A DNA stretch of 31,839 bases, taken from CAYUYV01 sp050331455 (GTDB lineage Bacteria; Pseudomonadota; Alphaproteobacteria; JAJFIK01). Where the stretch lies: positions 1-31,839 of the forward strand of contig JBHJGV010000051.1 in NCBI GenBank assembly GCA_050331455.1. Reading direction: 5' to 3'. The translations under genes and the position numbers were made by a program. The notes under the pieces were generated by a model. It was given only the letters and a program-made list of their open reading frames with translations. It ran no database searches and was not told where the DNA came from. Below, in pieces: positions 10,593-17,938 of the stretch (its first letter is position 1; every line of letters begins with the position of its first letter).

Positions 10593-11969
10593 TCAGGATG
10601 CCACCGGAAGGGTCACGGTGGCCTCGAAGCCGCCTTCGGGGTGGTTGCGTAAGGTGAGGCGTCCCCCGGCGCCTTCGACCAGGCGCTGCACAATGGCAAG
10701 GCCGAGGCCGGCGCCGCCCGTGTCCCGGCTGCGCGAGCCCTCGACCCGGAAAAAAGGATCGGTGAGCCTGGAGAGCACATCCTCCGGCACACCCTTGCCG
10801 GTGTCCCTCACGGTAAAGAGCATGTCGTCCGCCACGCGATCCACCGTCAGGACGGTATCGCCGCCATAGCGCATCGCATTATCGAGCAGATTGGCCAGCG
10901 CCCGCTTGAGGGCCGTGCGTTCGGCCAGAACGGCGAACCGCTCAAGACCGGGCCTGGCGTGAAAGCGCACCGGATTGCCCAAATCCGCATGGCCGGCAAC
11001 CAACTCTCGGGCGAGGTCCACCGGATCCACGGCCTCGCGCAGATCCTGCCCGGTGCCGCCCCTCGTCTCCGCCCGGACGGCCAGGAGCGCGTCATTGACG
11101 AGATTGGCCATTTCATCGAGATCGTGGATGGCCTTCTCGCGCTGGCCCTCGTCCTGAATGAATTCCGCACGCAAACGAAGGCGTGTCAGATAGGTGCGAA
11201 AATCATGGGCCACGGCCGCCAGGGTCTCGCTGCGCTCATGGACGAGCCGGCGGATGCGGTCCTGCATCACGTTGAAGCTTTCGGCCAGATGACGGACGGA
11301 TTTGGGACCCCGGGTCTCCAGCGGCGGTGCGGACAGATCCCTGGAAAACCGTTGGGCCGCGTCACTCATTTGCGACAGGGATCGTGCCGTGGCAACGGCG
11401 GCCCAAATGAGCAAGCCAAGGCAGACCGCGCACCAGAAGCCGACAATGACCGCCACAAAACTTTGGACCATCAGGCGCCGGTAGGTGGAGCTGGGCTCAA
11501 CTGCGAGGGCGGAACCGTCCTCGAGGGCCACGACCACGATGTAAGCATCGATCACTGTGCGAAGGCGTCCCGCATACTGGAAGGCGCGCTCCAGCGGGGA
11601 GCGGGGGGACCGCCGGTAAATTTGGAACTTCCGTTTGGTGGGCAGAATAGAGCCGAAGGCCGCAATCGCCGTGCGGAACTCCGGCAGCGGTGGCGTCGAC
11701 AGAGGATCTTCAGGATACTGCTCCAGCAATGTGAAGCGCAGGAATGGCGAGTCCAGCGCGCCAACAGCCTTTCCACGGTCCCTTGGCTCGAGACGATCAA
11801 GCAATTCAACGGCGGAGCGGATCTGATTGACAAGCATCGGCCTCGCCGCGTGTTCGAAATCCCTGCCGCCAACAAGGGCGCTCGACGCTGCCATGAAGAG
11901 CTGCAGGACAATCAGAACGGCAACCACACCCAAGGCCAGACGCAGGGCTAAATACGCACTGACCGTCAT
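10593..11969 (-). CDS. Membrane sensor histidine kinase (EnvZ-like architecture)
   Basis: This 458-residue kinase should sense an envelope signal and phosphorylate the neighbouring response regulator. Layout: membrane helix at about 8-32, a periplasmic domain of about 130 residues with no recognised fold, a second helix at about 168-194, and a HAMP region up to about 245. The dimerisation/H-box is around His255 (AAVAHDFRTYLTRL), and the ATPase domain has N364 (LLDNAMRYGG), DTGKG at 389-393 and GGAGLGLAI at 418-426. The H-box reads His-Asp-Phe-Arg-Thr-Tyr, with Tyr where Pro is usual. Its ATG overlaps the regulator stop by 4 bp (ATGA), so the pair is translationally coupled. The signal is unknown. 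Confidence 0.93.
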   Translation of the reverse strand: MTVSAYLALRLALGVVAVLIVLQLFMAASSALVGGRDFEHAARPMLVNQIRSAVELLDRLEPRDRGKAVGALDSPFLRFTLLEQYPEDPLSTPPLPEFRTAIAAFGSILPTKRKFQIYRRSPRSPLERAFQYAGRLRTVIDAYIVVVALEDGSALAVEPSSTYRRLMVQSFVAVIVGFWCAVCLGLLIWAAVATARSLSQMSDAAQRFSRDLSAPPLETRGPKSVRHLAESFNVMQDRIRRLVHERSETLAAVAHDFRTYLTRLRLRAEFIQDEGQREKAIHDLDEMANLVNDALLAVRAETRGGTGQDLREAVDPVDLARELVAGHADLGNPVRFHARPGLERFAVLAERTALKRALANLLDNAMRYGGDTVLTVDRVADDMLFTVRDTGKGVPEDVLSRLTDPFFRVEGSRSRDTGGAGLGLAIVQRLVEGAGGRLTLRNHPEGGFEATVTLPVAS

Positions 11970-12700
11970 CGCCGCTTCTCCTGCACCACTTCGGCGGCGA
12001 AGATATAGCCATCGCCCCGGACCGTTTTAATGAGATGGGGCGCCCGCGGATCATCACCCAATTTGCGGCGCAGGCGCGAGAGCTGGACGTCGATGGCCCG
12101 GTCGACAGGGGCCGCGTCATTGCCCCGGGTCCAATCGAGCAGTTGATCCCGGGTCACGGTGCGCCGGGGATGGCGGGCGAACGCCAACAGGAGCGCGAAT
12201 TCCCCGCCCGAAAGGGCAACGGGCGTCCCCTTCGGATCGATCAGGCTGCGTCCCTCAGCGTCAAGGCGCCAGTTCTCAAAGCGATAGATCTCTCCGCCCG
12301 GGGCTGGCGTCTCCTCGGCGCCTTCGCATCCGCCCGCACCGCGCCGGCGCAAGACGGCCCGCACCCGGGCGCACAGCTCCCGTGGATTGAACGGTTTGGC
12401 CAGATAATCATCTGAGCCCACCTCAAGGCCGACAATGCGGTCAATATCGTCGCCCTTGGCCGACAGAATGATCACCGGCATGTGAGGGCTGATCCGCCGG
12501 CAAATCGACAGGCCGTCTTCGCCGGGCATCATGAGATCGAGGATCACAAGATCGACCGGCGTTTCGGCGAGCAGGGCATCGAAGCTGGCGCCGTCTTCGC
12601 AGGCGCGCACGGCAAATCCCTCCCGGGTCAGATAATCGCGAACCAGGGTGCGAATTTCTGCGTCGTCCTCGACGACGGCAATGAGCGGTGTATCGGCCAT
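11966..12700 (-). CDS. OmpR-family response regulator
   Basis: DNA-binding response regulator of 244 residues. The receiver domain has the acidic pocket Asp12-Asp13, the phospho-acceptor Asp55 (VILDLMMPG), Ser80 in ILSAKG and Lys102 in LAKPF. The output is a winged helix from about residue 135 ending with DVQLSRLRRKLGDD and VRGDGYIF, typical of OmpR/PhoB. It is the first gene of the two-gene regulator-kinase unit. The region before it is shared with the divergent secreted repeat protein at 12924, so that gene and the regulator itself are the obvious candidate targets. No strong Shine-Dalgarno sequence precedes the ATG. Confidence 0.95.
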   Translation of the reverse strand: MADTPLIAVVEDDAEIRTLVRDYLTREGFAVRACEDGASFDALLAETPVDLVILDLMMPGEDGLSICRRISPHMPVIILSAKGDDIDRIVGLEVGSDDYLAKPFNPRELCARVRAVLRRRGAGGCEGAEETPAPGGEIYRFENWRLDAEGRSLIDPKGTPVALSGGEFALLLAFARHPRRTVTRDQLLDWTRGNDAAPVDRAIDVQLSRLRRKLGDDPRAPHLIKTVRGDGYIFAAEVVQEKRR

Positions 12701-12743
12701 GGGTCAAGCGTATCGCATGGATGTTTCAAGCCTGTGAGCCATT

Positions 12744-12758
12744 GTAACGGCATGTTAC
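12744..12758. promoter_or_regulatory. Inverted repeat in the divergent promoter region of the response regulator
   Basis: GTAAC (12744-12748) and GTTAC (12754-12758) form a perfect inverted repeat with a 5-base spacer, 44 bp before the response regulator start. Another GTTAC lies at 12796-12800. The 223-bp region between the divergent genes also holds the ribosome-binding site of the repeat-protein gene. A binding site for the adjacent OmpR-type regulator is plausible but unproven. Confidence 0.4.
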
Positions 12759-12923
12759 CGGCCATTGCAGGGCTCAGGAGACGAGGGCCCGGAGCGTTAC
12801 AGTCGGCTTATCGGCCTGCAAAGGGGGCCCCTGAAAGTGGCCTTGCTCGACGGAGCCACCCACCGCGCGAACCGGTGGCCCGGCGGGACGGAGACCACGA
12901 ACCCTCAGATGCAGGAGACTGAC

Positions 12924-13700
12924 ATGAAAACACTCACCGCAATCGCTGCCCTCGCCACTGTTCTCATCGTCGTGCCGGACATGGCGGATGCCCAGGTCGG
13001 CCGGGCCAAAGCCCGGGTCGCCCGCCCCAATGCCGCGGGCGGCGTGACGGCCGGATCGGCCGCTGCCGTGCGCGGGGCCCAGGGCGCTGCCATCCGGGGC
13101 GCCGGCGGCGTCACCGACGGCCAGGGCAATGCGGCCCTTGGACGGGGCAACTGCGCCGCCGGCGCCTCCCGCGCCGGGTGCAGCGGATCGGGGACGATCA
13201 TTGGCGCCGATGGCACGGTCAACCGCAATTTTGGCCAAGCTGCCATGGGTGAAAATGGCAGCTTCACACGGCAGGGCGGCTTGACCGCAAATCCGGATGG
13301 CAGCCTGTCGCGTCAAAGCGCGACCGTCGCCGACGGAGCCGATGGCGGCCTTGATCGGCAAAGCGGCCTCACCCGCAATGCCGACGGCAGCCTGTCGCGT
13401 CACGGCTCGACCGTTGCCGAGGGCGCCAATGGCAGCCTGAACAGTTCCGGGCGCTTCGATCGCAACGCCGACGGCAGTTATTCGGGTGAGCGTGCCACAT
13501 CGGCCCAGGGTAAGAATGGAAGCTATGAGGGCAATGCCGCCGTCGACAGCACCAATGGCTTCACCCGCTCCAGCCGAGCCACCAATGAAGCGGGCAGCGT
13601 GGCCGTTGAAGTCAAACGTAAGCGGGGAGAAGGCCAAAGCCGGCAAGTGACCTGCACGAATGCCGCCGGCGAGACAGTGGCCTGTCCGACCCCGAACTGA
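12924..13700 (+). CDS. Secreted protein with alternating 14/15-residue Asn/Asp-Gly repeats
   Basis: I do not recognise the family. The 258-residue product starts with a clear Sec signal peptide (residues 1-24, ending ADAQ) and is rich in Ala and Gly up to about residue 90. From about 95 to 212 it has nine units, each with an Asn/Asp-Gly turn (ADG, ENG, PDG, ADG, ADG, ANG, ADG, KNG, TNG), often followed by Ser-Leu-x-Arg. The turns are spaced 15, 14, 15, 14, 15, 14, 15 and 13 residues apart, which suggests a beta-solenoid or beta-roll. Cys77 and Cys86 lie before the repeats and Cys244 and Cys254 after them, so disulfide caps are possible. The ATG has GGAG 7-10 bases upstream. The frame is open further upstream, but the signal peptide fixes the start. 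It is divergent from the two-component genes. Confidence 0.82.
   Translation: MKTLTAIAALATVLIVVPDMADAQVGRAKARVARPNAAGGVTAGSAAAVRGAQGAAIRGAGGVTDGQGNAALGRGNCAAGASRAGCSGSGTIIGADGTVNRNFGQAAMGENGSFTRQGGLTANPDGSLSRQSATVADGADGGLDRQSGLTRNADGSLSRHGSTVAEGANGSLNSSGRFDRNADGSYSGERATSAQGKNGSYEGNAAVDSTNGFTRSSRATNEAGSVAVEVKRKRGEGQSRQVTCTNAAGETVACPTPN
13206..13559 (+). repeat. Coding tandem repeats, alternating 42/45 bp (87-bp double unit)
   Basis: The repeat section of the secreted protein. The units are diverged, but the segment encoding NADGSLSR or close variants recurs at 13292, 13379 and 13466, exactly 87 bp apart, consistent with old duplication of a two-turn unit. Confidence 0.7.
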
Positions 13701-13731
13701 TCCGCACCCGGTCCAACCCGATCTGAACGGC

Positions 13732-13760
13732 TGCCCGGCGGACACCCGAACCGCCGGGCA
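13732..13760 (+). terminator. 10-bp stem hairpin after the repeat-protein gene
   Basis: TGCCCGGCGG (13732-13741) and CCGCCGGGCA (13751-13760) pair perfectly around a 9-base loop, 31 bp after the stop codon. No T run follows. It probably ends or slows transcription of the repeat-protein gene before the EF-hand gene. Confidence 0.45.
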
Positions 13761-13942
13761 ACGTAACCCCTCGGACCAACCGGCAATGGGTGAACCCGGC
13801 AAAGCCGTCATGGCGGGCGGAGGCGAAACCAACCGGGCCCAGAAGCTCCGCATCCGTTTCTCTGGGTCGCGCCACGCGCCTCTCGATGACGATGGGCTCA
13901 CATCAGGGTCGGCCCTTACACACCCTCTTCGGAGACAGAACA

Positions 13943-14383
13943 ATGCGTATCGCAATCATTGCCTTCGTCAGCATCTCAGCCGTGGCACCGGCTTTCGCGC
14001 AAGCGCCGTCCTCCGGCATCGATCCCACGGTCATCTTCGAGCGGGCCGACCAGAATGGCGACGGCCTTGTCAGCCGGCAGGAACTCCTCGCCACCCGGGC
14101 AGACCTCTTCGGCCGGATCGACCGCAACGGGGACCGGGTCTTTGATGACGACGACAAGACCCGCTTCCGACGCGCGCAAATGGAAGACGGCCGCGCCGAG
14201 CTGCAACGGCTGTTCGACGCCGACGGCGACGGCGCGGTGAGTGCGGCCGAATTCCTCGACGGCCCGACCCCGCTCTTCACCGGCGCCGACACGAATGGTG
14301 ACGGCTTCGTGGACCAGGCTGAGATCAAGGCCGCCCGGGAAGCGGCCGCCGCCCGGCGCCAGGCGGGCGCGGCCCAGCCATGA
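13943..14383 (+). CDS. Secreted four-EF-hand calcium-binding protein
   Basis: This 146-residue protein has a signal peptide at 1-20 (cleavage after AFAQ or just before it). Four EF-hand loops follow: 36-47 (DQNGDGLVSRQE), 60-71 (DRNGDRVFDDDD), 92-103 (DADGDGAVSAAE) and 116-127 (DTNGDGFVDQAE). Loops 1, 3 and 4 are canonical with Glu at position 12. Loop 2 has Arg instead of Gly at position 6 and Asp at position 12, so it may bind weakly. The tail is Ala/Arg-rich. The ATG is preceded by GGAGA at 13931-13935. The stop overlaps the start of the barrel gene as ATGA, so the two are probably made together and may act together at the outer membrane. The exact function is unknown. Confidence 0.9.
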   Translation: MRIAIIAFVSISAVAPAFAQAPSSGIDPTVIFERADQNGDGLVSRQELLATRADLFGRIDRNGDRVFDDDDKTRFRRAQMEDGRAELQRLFDADGDGAVSAAEFLDGPTPLFTGADTNGDGFVDQAEIKAAREAAAARRQAGAAQP

Positions 14384-15303
14384 CCGTCCATGCAAACAGG
14401 GTCATGACCCGGTCCGCCGCGCTTGCGGTGGTCCAGGGCTTCTGGATCGCCTGCCTCGCCGCGCTCGAGCCCGCAACCGCACAGGCTCAAGCGGACACAA
14501 CGGTCTGGACGGCCTCGATCGGGGTCAACGCGGTCGGCGGTCTCGACAGCGACGAGCCAGACGCCTCTGGAACCGATGCCCTTGGGGCGGTCGTCGCCCT
14601 CAATGTGACGACCAGCCCCTGGGTGGTCGGACTTGGCATTGCCGCATCGGATCGGGACCTCGTTCTCTCGGAGGCCGTCACCGTGACGGACGAGCACTCC
14701 TTCTCCGTGTCCGGGTGGCTGGTGCGCAGCTTCGGCGCCACTTCGGTGTCCCTCGCGGTGGATTACGGGGAGGACGGCTATGAGGGCGAGGTCTCCGGCA
14801 CGCCTTTCGCGCAAGCGCCCAAAGTCGACAGCGACACCCAGTTCATCAGTGTGGGTACGAGCGTGTCCCATGTCTTTGGGACGGGCACGCGCATTGTGCC
14901 TTCCCTGGGCGTGGCGTGGACTCAATCCGAGACCCAGACCCGTCTGATCTCAGAGGGGCTGACCGACCTGGACTTGGGTGAATCGCGAACCGATGACGGC
15001 CTGTCGGGGACCCTCGGACTCGATATCGGCCATGACGTGACGCCATGGTTTATTCTGACGGGCCGGGTGGCTGGCACCATTGCCGAAAATGAGGCCGCCA
15101 CCTCACGCAGTGGCTTGACCTTCGGGCGTGGTCTGACGGGTCCCACATCCTCCGCGTCCGAGGAGTCCGTGGCGTGGGCGGATGTGGCGGTGGGCGCGGT
15201 GTTTGTCTTCGGGGCCAATACCGTGTCAATCGACGCGCTCGCCACGGCCGGACAGGAGGCCGATTTCGTGACCGCCGGCCTCACCCTGTCGCGCAGTTTT
15301 TGA
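14380..15303 (+). CDS. Outer-membrane beta-barrel protein (autotransporter-barrel-like)
   Basis: This 307-residue protein has an N-terminal signal segment (about 1-37, ending AQAQA) followed by alternating hydrophobic strands such as WTASIGVNAVGG, WVVGLGIAAS and SFSVSGWLVRSFG. It ends in LSRSF, the C-terminal phenylalanine that marks proteins assembled by the Bam complex. The pattern resembles the barrel domain of autotransporters or small porin-like proteins. There is no passenger domain, so it is not a full autotransporter. The start overlaps the EF-hand stop by 4 bp; an ATG at 14404 is the alternative and gives a tighter signal peptide. A calcium-binding partner encoded directly upstream suggests a shared envelope role (inference). 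Confidence 0.78.
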   Translation: MTVHANRVMTRSAALAVVQGFWIACLAALEPATAQAQADTTVWTASIGVNAVGGLDSDEPDASGTDALGAVVALNVTTSPWVVGLGIAASDRDLVLSEAVTVTDEHSFSVSGWLVRSFGATSVSLAVDYGEDGYEGEVSGTPFAQAPKVDSDTQFISVGTSVSHVFGTGTRIVPSLGVAWTQSETQTRLISEGLTDLDLGESRTDDGLSGTLGLDIGHDVTPWFILTGRVAGTIAENEAATSRSGLTFGRGLTGPTSSASEESVAWADVAVGAVFVFGANTVSIDALATAGQEADFVTAGLTLSRSF

Positions 15304-15314
15304 TGAAAACCCAG

Positions 15315-15342
15315 GCCGGGCCCGGTGCTTGCCGGTCCCGGC
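15315..15342. terminator. Hairpin between two convergent outer-membrane protein genes
   Basis: GCCGGG and CCGG (15315-15325) pair with CCGG and CCCGGC (15332-15342) with one C/T mismatch and a 6-base loop. It lies 11 bp after one barrel gene and 74 bp beyond the other. No T run is present. It is a candidate two-way terminator. Confidence 0.4.
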
Positions 15343-15416
15343 GCGACACCACCATCATCGCGGTGCGCCGGAATGACGCAACGGCCTTCGCGGCGGCGCC
15401 GTAGACCCGTTGAGGC

Positions 15417-16460
15417 CTATCCGCCGAATTTCCGGGTCACGCCAACGCCGATCTGCCGGCGGTCCGCCTGGAACTGGGCCGAGTTCGATGTGAAGAACTG
15501 TTGGTTGATGAAAAAGTCCGCCTGCATGGTGCGGGAAATGACCCACAGGGCGGATGCGGCCAGATCGTAATTGATCTGTCGCTGCCGGCCCGGCGGGGGC
15601 ACGAAATCCGACTGGAACCCATCGTAATCCCGATAGTTGACCGCCCCTTCCGCCGAGACCCAGAGCACCGGCGTGAGGGGCGCTTCGCCGCGCAGTTTCA
15701 CCCGGTGGCCGAGATAGTCGAAATTCGATCCGTTGGCGTCGTTCAGGGTCAGGTCATAGCCGGCGATGACCCGGGAATCCCGCGCCAGGGTCTTTTCTCC
15801 GGAGACGGAAAATGCCACGGTCTTGCCGGACCGGTCGTCGAGGTCGGGATCGGGAAACACCACGTCAAAGCGGCTGCCAGTAATCGCCACACCGGCATTG
15901 ACCACGAGATCGGACGCCATTTTGACCGACGCGCCCACCTGGCCCGTATGGGTGCCGGCGCCGATGGCCTCGATGGGACCGGATTCATTTCGGAAGGTGT
16001 ACGACGCGGTGATGGTCCCTGGACGGCCGAAAATCGGCACGGCCTGGCTGGCGAAGGCCTTCGCGCTGCTCGTGAGCTGATTGTATCGCTTGAGGGTGTT
16101 GCCGTTGGCGTCTTCCTCGCTGTCGAAATAATAGAGATAGCTTGCCGCAAAGGCCACGCCGACCCGGGTGCCGCCACGGTTGAGCACCAGATACTGGGCG
16201 GCACCCTGCAGGCCGGTGAACGGCGCGGAATCGTCCGTCCCTTCCGTCACGGCTTGGAAAAAGGACTGGTCCGGCACAATAGGGACATTGTTGTTCTGGC
16301 CAAAAAAAGTCCGGACACTGCCCGACCATCGACTCTCACTTTGGCCGCCATAGGGAAAGGGCTGGGGCTCCTCGAAGGCAAAGGCCGGGACCGGAAGGAT
16401 CAGGGCCAAGGCGATCAAGCTGCGGATCCAGCGGGTCGGTCCGTGTTTCAAGTCGCTCAT
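15417..16460 (-). CDS. Putative outer-membrane beta-barrel protein
   Basis: The 347-residue product has a signal peptide (about 1-28, with a hydrophobic core at 13-25 ending AFA). Many alternating strands with aromatic girdles follow, for example RVGVAFAASYLYYF, GTITASYTFRN, QVGASVKMAS and DRRQIGVGVTRKF. It ends KFGG, with the aromatic residue two from the end rather than terminal. No known porin family is recognisable. The NNNVP segment near the mature N-terminus recalls barrels of surface-protein export systems, but that is weak. The ATG has no clear Shine-Dalgarno sequence. The coiled-coil-like gene lies 84 bp upstream on the same strand, with a direct repeat between them. The two may form one unit. 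Confidence 0.72.
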   Translation of the reverse strand: MSDLKHGPTRWIRSLIALALILPVPAFAFEEPQPFPYGGQSESRWSGSVRTFFGQNNNVPIVPDQSFFQAVTEGTDDSAPFTGLQGAAQYLVLNRGGTRVGVAFAASYLYYFDSEEDANGNTLKRYNQLTSSAKAFASQAVPIFGRPGTITASYTFRNESGPIEAIGAGTHTGQVGASVKMASDLVVNAGVAITGSRFDVVFPDPDLDDRSGKTVAFSVSGEKTLARDSRVIAGYDLTLNDANGSNFDYLGHRVKLRGEAPLTPVLWVSAEGAVNYRDYDGFQSDFVPPPGRQRQINYDLAASALWVISRTMQADFFINQQFFTSNSAQFQADRRQIGVGVTRKFGG

Positions 16461-16481
16461 AGCAGGGGGTCCAGTGTCACA

Positions 16482-16511
16482 GGGCTTGGCGTTTGCCGGG
16501 GCTTGGCGTTT
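16482..16511 (-). repeat. 13-bp direct repeat upstream of the outer-membrane protein gene
   Basis: GGGCTTGGCGTTT occurs at 16482-16494 and again at 16499-16511, a 17-bp period, 22-51 bp before the start codon at 16460. The second copy overlaps a hairpin, GGCGT/ACGCC at 16505-16518. It could be a paired regulator site or, if transcription starts upstream, part of an mRNA leader. Confidence 0.5.
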
Positions 16512-16544
16512 TGACGCCGGTCAAAGCAATCCATTCCTGGATCA

Positions 16545-17738
16545 TCACGGTGAGGAGAAATCCCAAAAGGTGCTGTCCCAACTCGGCACCGGCTGCCACT
16601 GGCCGCTCCGGTAGGGGTTCTCGTACAGCACCTCGTCGAGATAGGTATTGGTCTCGAAGGCAAAGGGGGTGTCGAGATCAAGGCGGGCAACCTCGGGCGG
16701 GATGGGCATCCCGCAGGCCTTCGCGGCCTGCCAGCGGAAGCGCTGGGTCTCGGCGACGATGGTCCGGCTCTGGTCCGCGAGGCCTGTCAAGGTGCGTGCG
16801 GCTTCTTCCTGGAACCGCGTGCTGGCTCTGACCCGCGTGTTGAGTTGTGTGCGGATGTCCGAGGCGGCATCCTGCAATTTTCTCACTTCCGCGCCCAGGC
16901 CCGGTGAGTTGTCACTGCCTGTGACCCACCTGACGGCACGCAGCAGGGTCGTCTGTTCACCGGGCTCAAGGTCCTTGACGAGGCGCTTGCCCTCGTCTCC
17001 CTCGCTCTCCACCACATCATCCGGATCCGACACATCGCCGACCGCAAACACATTGAACGGTTCCCAAGCCTCGAAGGTGGCTCGGGTCTGGGCAATTTGG
17101 GCCTTCAAGGGATCGATCAGGGTCGAGATGGCAACGCTGTTCGGATCGTCCAGCGTGTTGACGGCCTCCGACATGGGCGCTGTTTCGGACAAAGCTTCCA
17201 GATCGGGCATCAGCGCGTCGAATGCGGCGAGCTTGGCCCGGGTGCTGTCCCGGTATTTGGTGACTTCGGCGGAGATGTCGCTGAGGCGGGCGCCGGGCGT
17301 GCGGGCGAGATTGTCGAGTTGATAGGCCATCATTTCGCCGGCCCTGGCGCGGCTCGCCGCATCCATGCGCTCGGACAGGGCCGCCATGGTCGTGGCCTCG
17401 TTCTCAACGGCCATGACCTGCTGCTGGAGGGTTTCGGCCCGAAGCGCCAGGGCGTCCATTCCGGAATATTGAGTGGCGGCTTCGGCGCAAAACGGGGCGG
17501 CGGCGTCGCAGGTGGCCTGGATGTCCCGGCAGGACTGCAAGGACCGCTGCCCGTCCGCGGCATTACCGGCAACGATGGAGGCGTTGCGGGCCGCAAAAAA
17601 GGCGGGACGCACCACGTCGCCGCCCCCCATCAACTCGATCTCGGAGCATTGCATGGCGCCGCCGGCCAGCATCACCACGGAGACGAGGATGGTTAGACCG
17701 CGCATGATCCGATTGCGCGGCGCTGGCGCCCTATCCAT
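16545..17738 (-). CDS. Envelope protein of unknown function, helix-rich with one membrane segment
   Basis: I do not recognise a family. The 397-residue protein has a basic start followed by a hydrophobic segment (about residues 12-30), acting as a signal peptide or membrane anchor. A Cys follows at 31, but the residues before it do not make a good lipobox. Three more Cys (near 70, 77 and 84) lie in SCRDIQATCDAAAPFCAE. Residues about 95-330 are strongly helical with heptad-like hydrophobics, probably coiled coil. The C-terminal end is Trp-rich (SWDSTFWDF). The chosen ATG has GGAGGGGG about 6 bases upstream; an upstream in-frame ATG at 17801 would overlap the promoter. A good sigma-70-like promoter precedes it. 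The partner is probably the barrel gene downstream. Confidence 0.7.
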   Translation of the reverse strand: MDRAPAPRNRIMRGLTILVSVVMLAGGAMQCSEIELMGGGDVVRPAFFAARNASIVAGNAADGQRSLQSCRDIQATCDAAAPFCAEAATQYSGMDALALRAETLQQQVMAVENEATTMAALSERMDAASRARAGEMMAYQLDNLARTPGARLSDISAEVTKYRDSTRAKLAAFDALMPDLEALSETAPMSEAVNTLDDPNSVAISTLIDPLKAQIAQTRATFEAWEPFNVFAVGDVSDPDDVVESEGDEGKRLVKDLEPGEQTTLLRAVRWVTGSDNSPGLGAEVRKLQDAASDIRTQLNTRVRASTRFQEEAARTLTGLADQSRTIVAETQRFRWQAAKACGMPIPPEVARLDLDTPFAFETNTYLDEVLYENPYRSGQWQPVPSWDSTFWDFSSP

Positions 17739-17785
17739 GACACCCCCTCCGACCTGAACCGCTTTACACGTGACCACTGCGTTAC

Positions 17786-17814
17786 ATTCTAGAGCGTTCA
17801 TGGGTAGAATGCAA
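17786..17814 (-). promoter_or_regulatory. Sigma-70-like promoter with an overlapping inverted repeat
   Basis: On the minus strand TTGCAT (17814-17809) and TAGAAT (17791-17786) are separated by exactly 17 bases, about 48 bp before the start at 17738. A perfect 7-bp inverted repeat, CATTCTA (17785-17791) and TAGAATG (17805-17811) on the plus strand, covers both promoter boxes and could be an operator. Confidence 0.55.
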
Positions 17815-17938
17815 GCACGCCATGGATGTGTTGCGGCCCCGGACGCAGCGCGAACGGTGCCGAGCGCACCGATCGCGGGAACCCGGGGGGACCGAACGGG
17901 TCAGGGGGCCACACAGGTCTTATGGGCTGGGCAAGAGG

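Noticed and set aside
15355..15416. Possible repeat element in the convergent gap after the barrel gene
   Set aside because: The sequence looks faintly like a dispersed repeat, but no second copy is seen in the window.
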